A stretch of DNA of 6,081 bases, from assembly GCA_022736595.1 (NCBI GenBank), contig DZDC01000132.1:1-6081 (forward strand), in the 5' to 3' direction. The DNA comes from Draconibacterium orientale (GTDB taxonomy: Bacteria > Bacteroidota > Bacteroidia > Bacteroidales > UBA1556). A model generated the notes under the pieces. The model searched no databases and was not told where the DNA came from. It saw only the letters and a program-made list of their open reading frames with translations. This document shows, piece by piece, positions 6,079 to 6,081 of the stretch. Position 1 is the stretch's first letter; each line of letters opens with the position of its first letter. Made by a program: the position numbers and the translations under genes.

Positions 6079-6081
6079 TAT

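Larger units (their letters stand above)
5723..6081. other. gene-free 3' tail with structured elements
   Basis: No convincing gene is seen in these 359 bases on either strand. The first part (to about 5885) is AT-rich, with a nine-T tract near 5740 and an eight-T tract at 5876-5883. The middle holds a long imperfect hairpin (5886-5920) and a purine- and G-rich block (about 5923-5985) very unlike the surrounding DNA. The last 90 bases are AT-rich again and include a weak hairpin near 6055-6078. The octamer GGGGCTAA occurs at 5819-5826 and again at 5923-5930. No tRNA, rRNA, CRISPR or riboswitch pattern was recognised, and no Bacteroidota-type promoter pair with correct spacing was found. Confidence 0.7.

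Overview
The window reads as one co-directional operon, all on the plus strand. It encodes a tripartite ABC efflux machine and is followed by a 359-base gene-free tail. The likely source is a member of the Bacteroidota. The base composition is moderate to slightly AT-rich. None of the five visible start codons has a convincing Shine-Dalgarno sequence, only A-rich leaders. The membrane fusion protein begins with a lipoprotein signal, and an outer membrane TolC-type gene shares the operon with its pump. This lineage assignment is inferred from style; no marker gene is present.

Layout: (1) 1-915, the 3' two-thirds or so of a TolC-family outer membrane channel gene whose start lies before the window; (2) 962-1843, a HlyD/YbhG-type periplasmic membrane fusion lipoprotein; (3) 1847-2776 and 2760-3500, two ABC ATPases with a 17-base overlap; (4) 3519-4616 and 4613-5722, two ABC-2 type permeases with a 4-base ATGA overlap; (5) 5723-6081, non-coding DNA with a weak terminator candidate, a long imperfect hairpin and a compact G-rich block.

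The order after the channel gene matches the Escherichia coli ybhG-ybhF-ybhS-ybhR cluster as I recall it. The difference is that the tandem ATPase YbhF is here two separate proteins of 309 and 246 residues, and the outer membrane channel is built into the operon. The two permeases should form a heterodimeric inner membrane pore, powered by the two ATPases as a heterodimer. The lipoprotein would bridge the pore to the channel, and its hairpin tip carries a near-perfect TolC-docking motif. Substrate cannot be read from the sequence; drug or other toxic compound export is the family expectation.

The most notable observation concerns the two ATPases. Their departures from consensus (Gly in the Q-loop and Pro in the switch position of the first, LPLGI instead of LSGGx in the second) all fall in the same predicted nucleotide site. 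The other site is fully consensus. This predicts an asymmetric engine with one hydrolytic and one degenerate ATP site. I see no wholly new system: the window is a well-formed transporter operon with an interesting catalytic asymmetry and a structured intergenic tail of unknown function.
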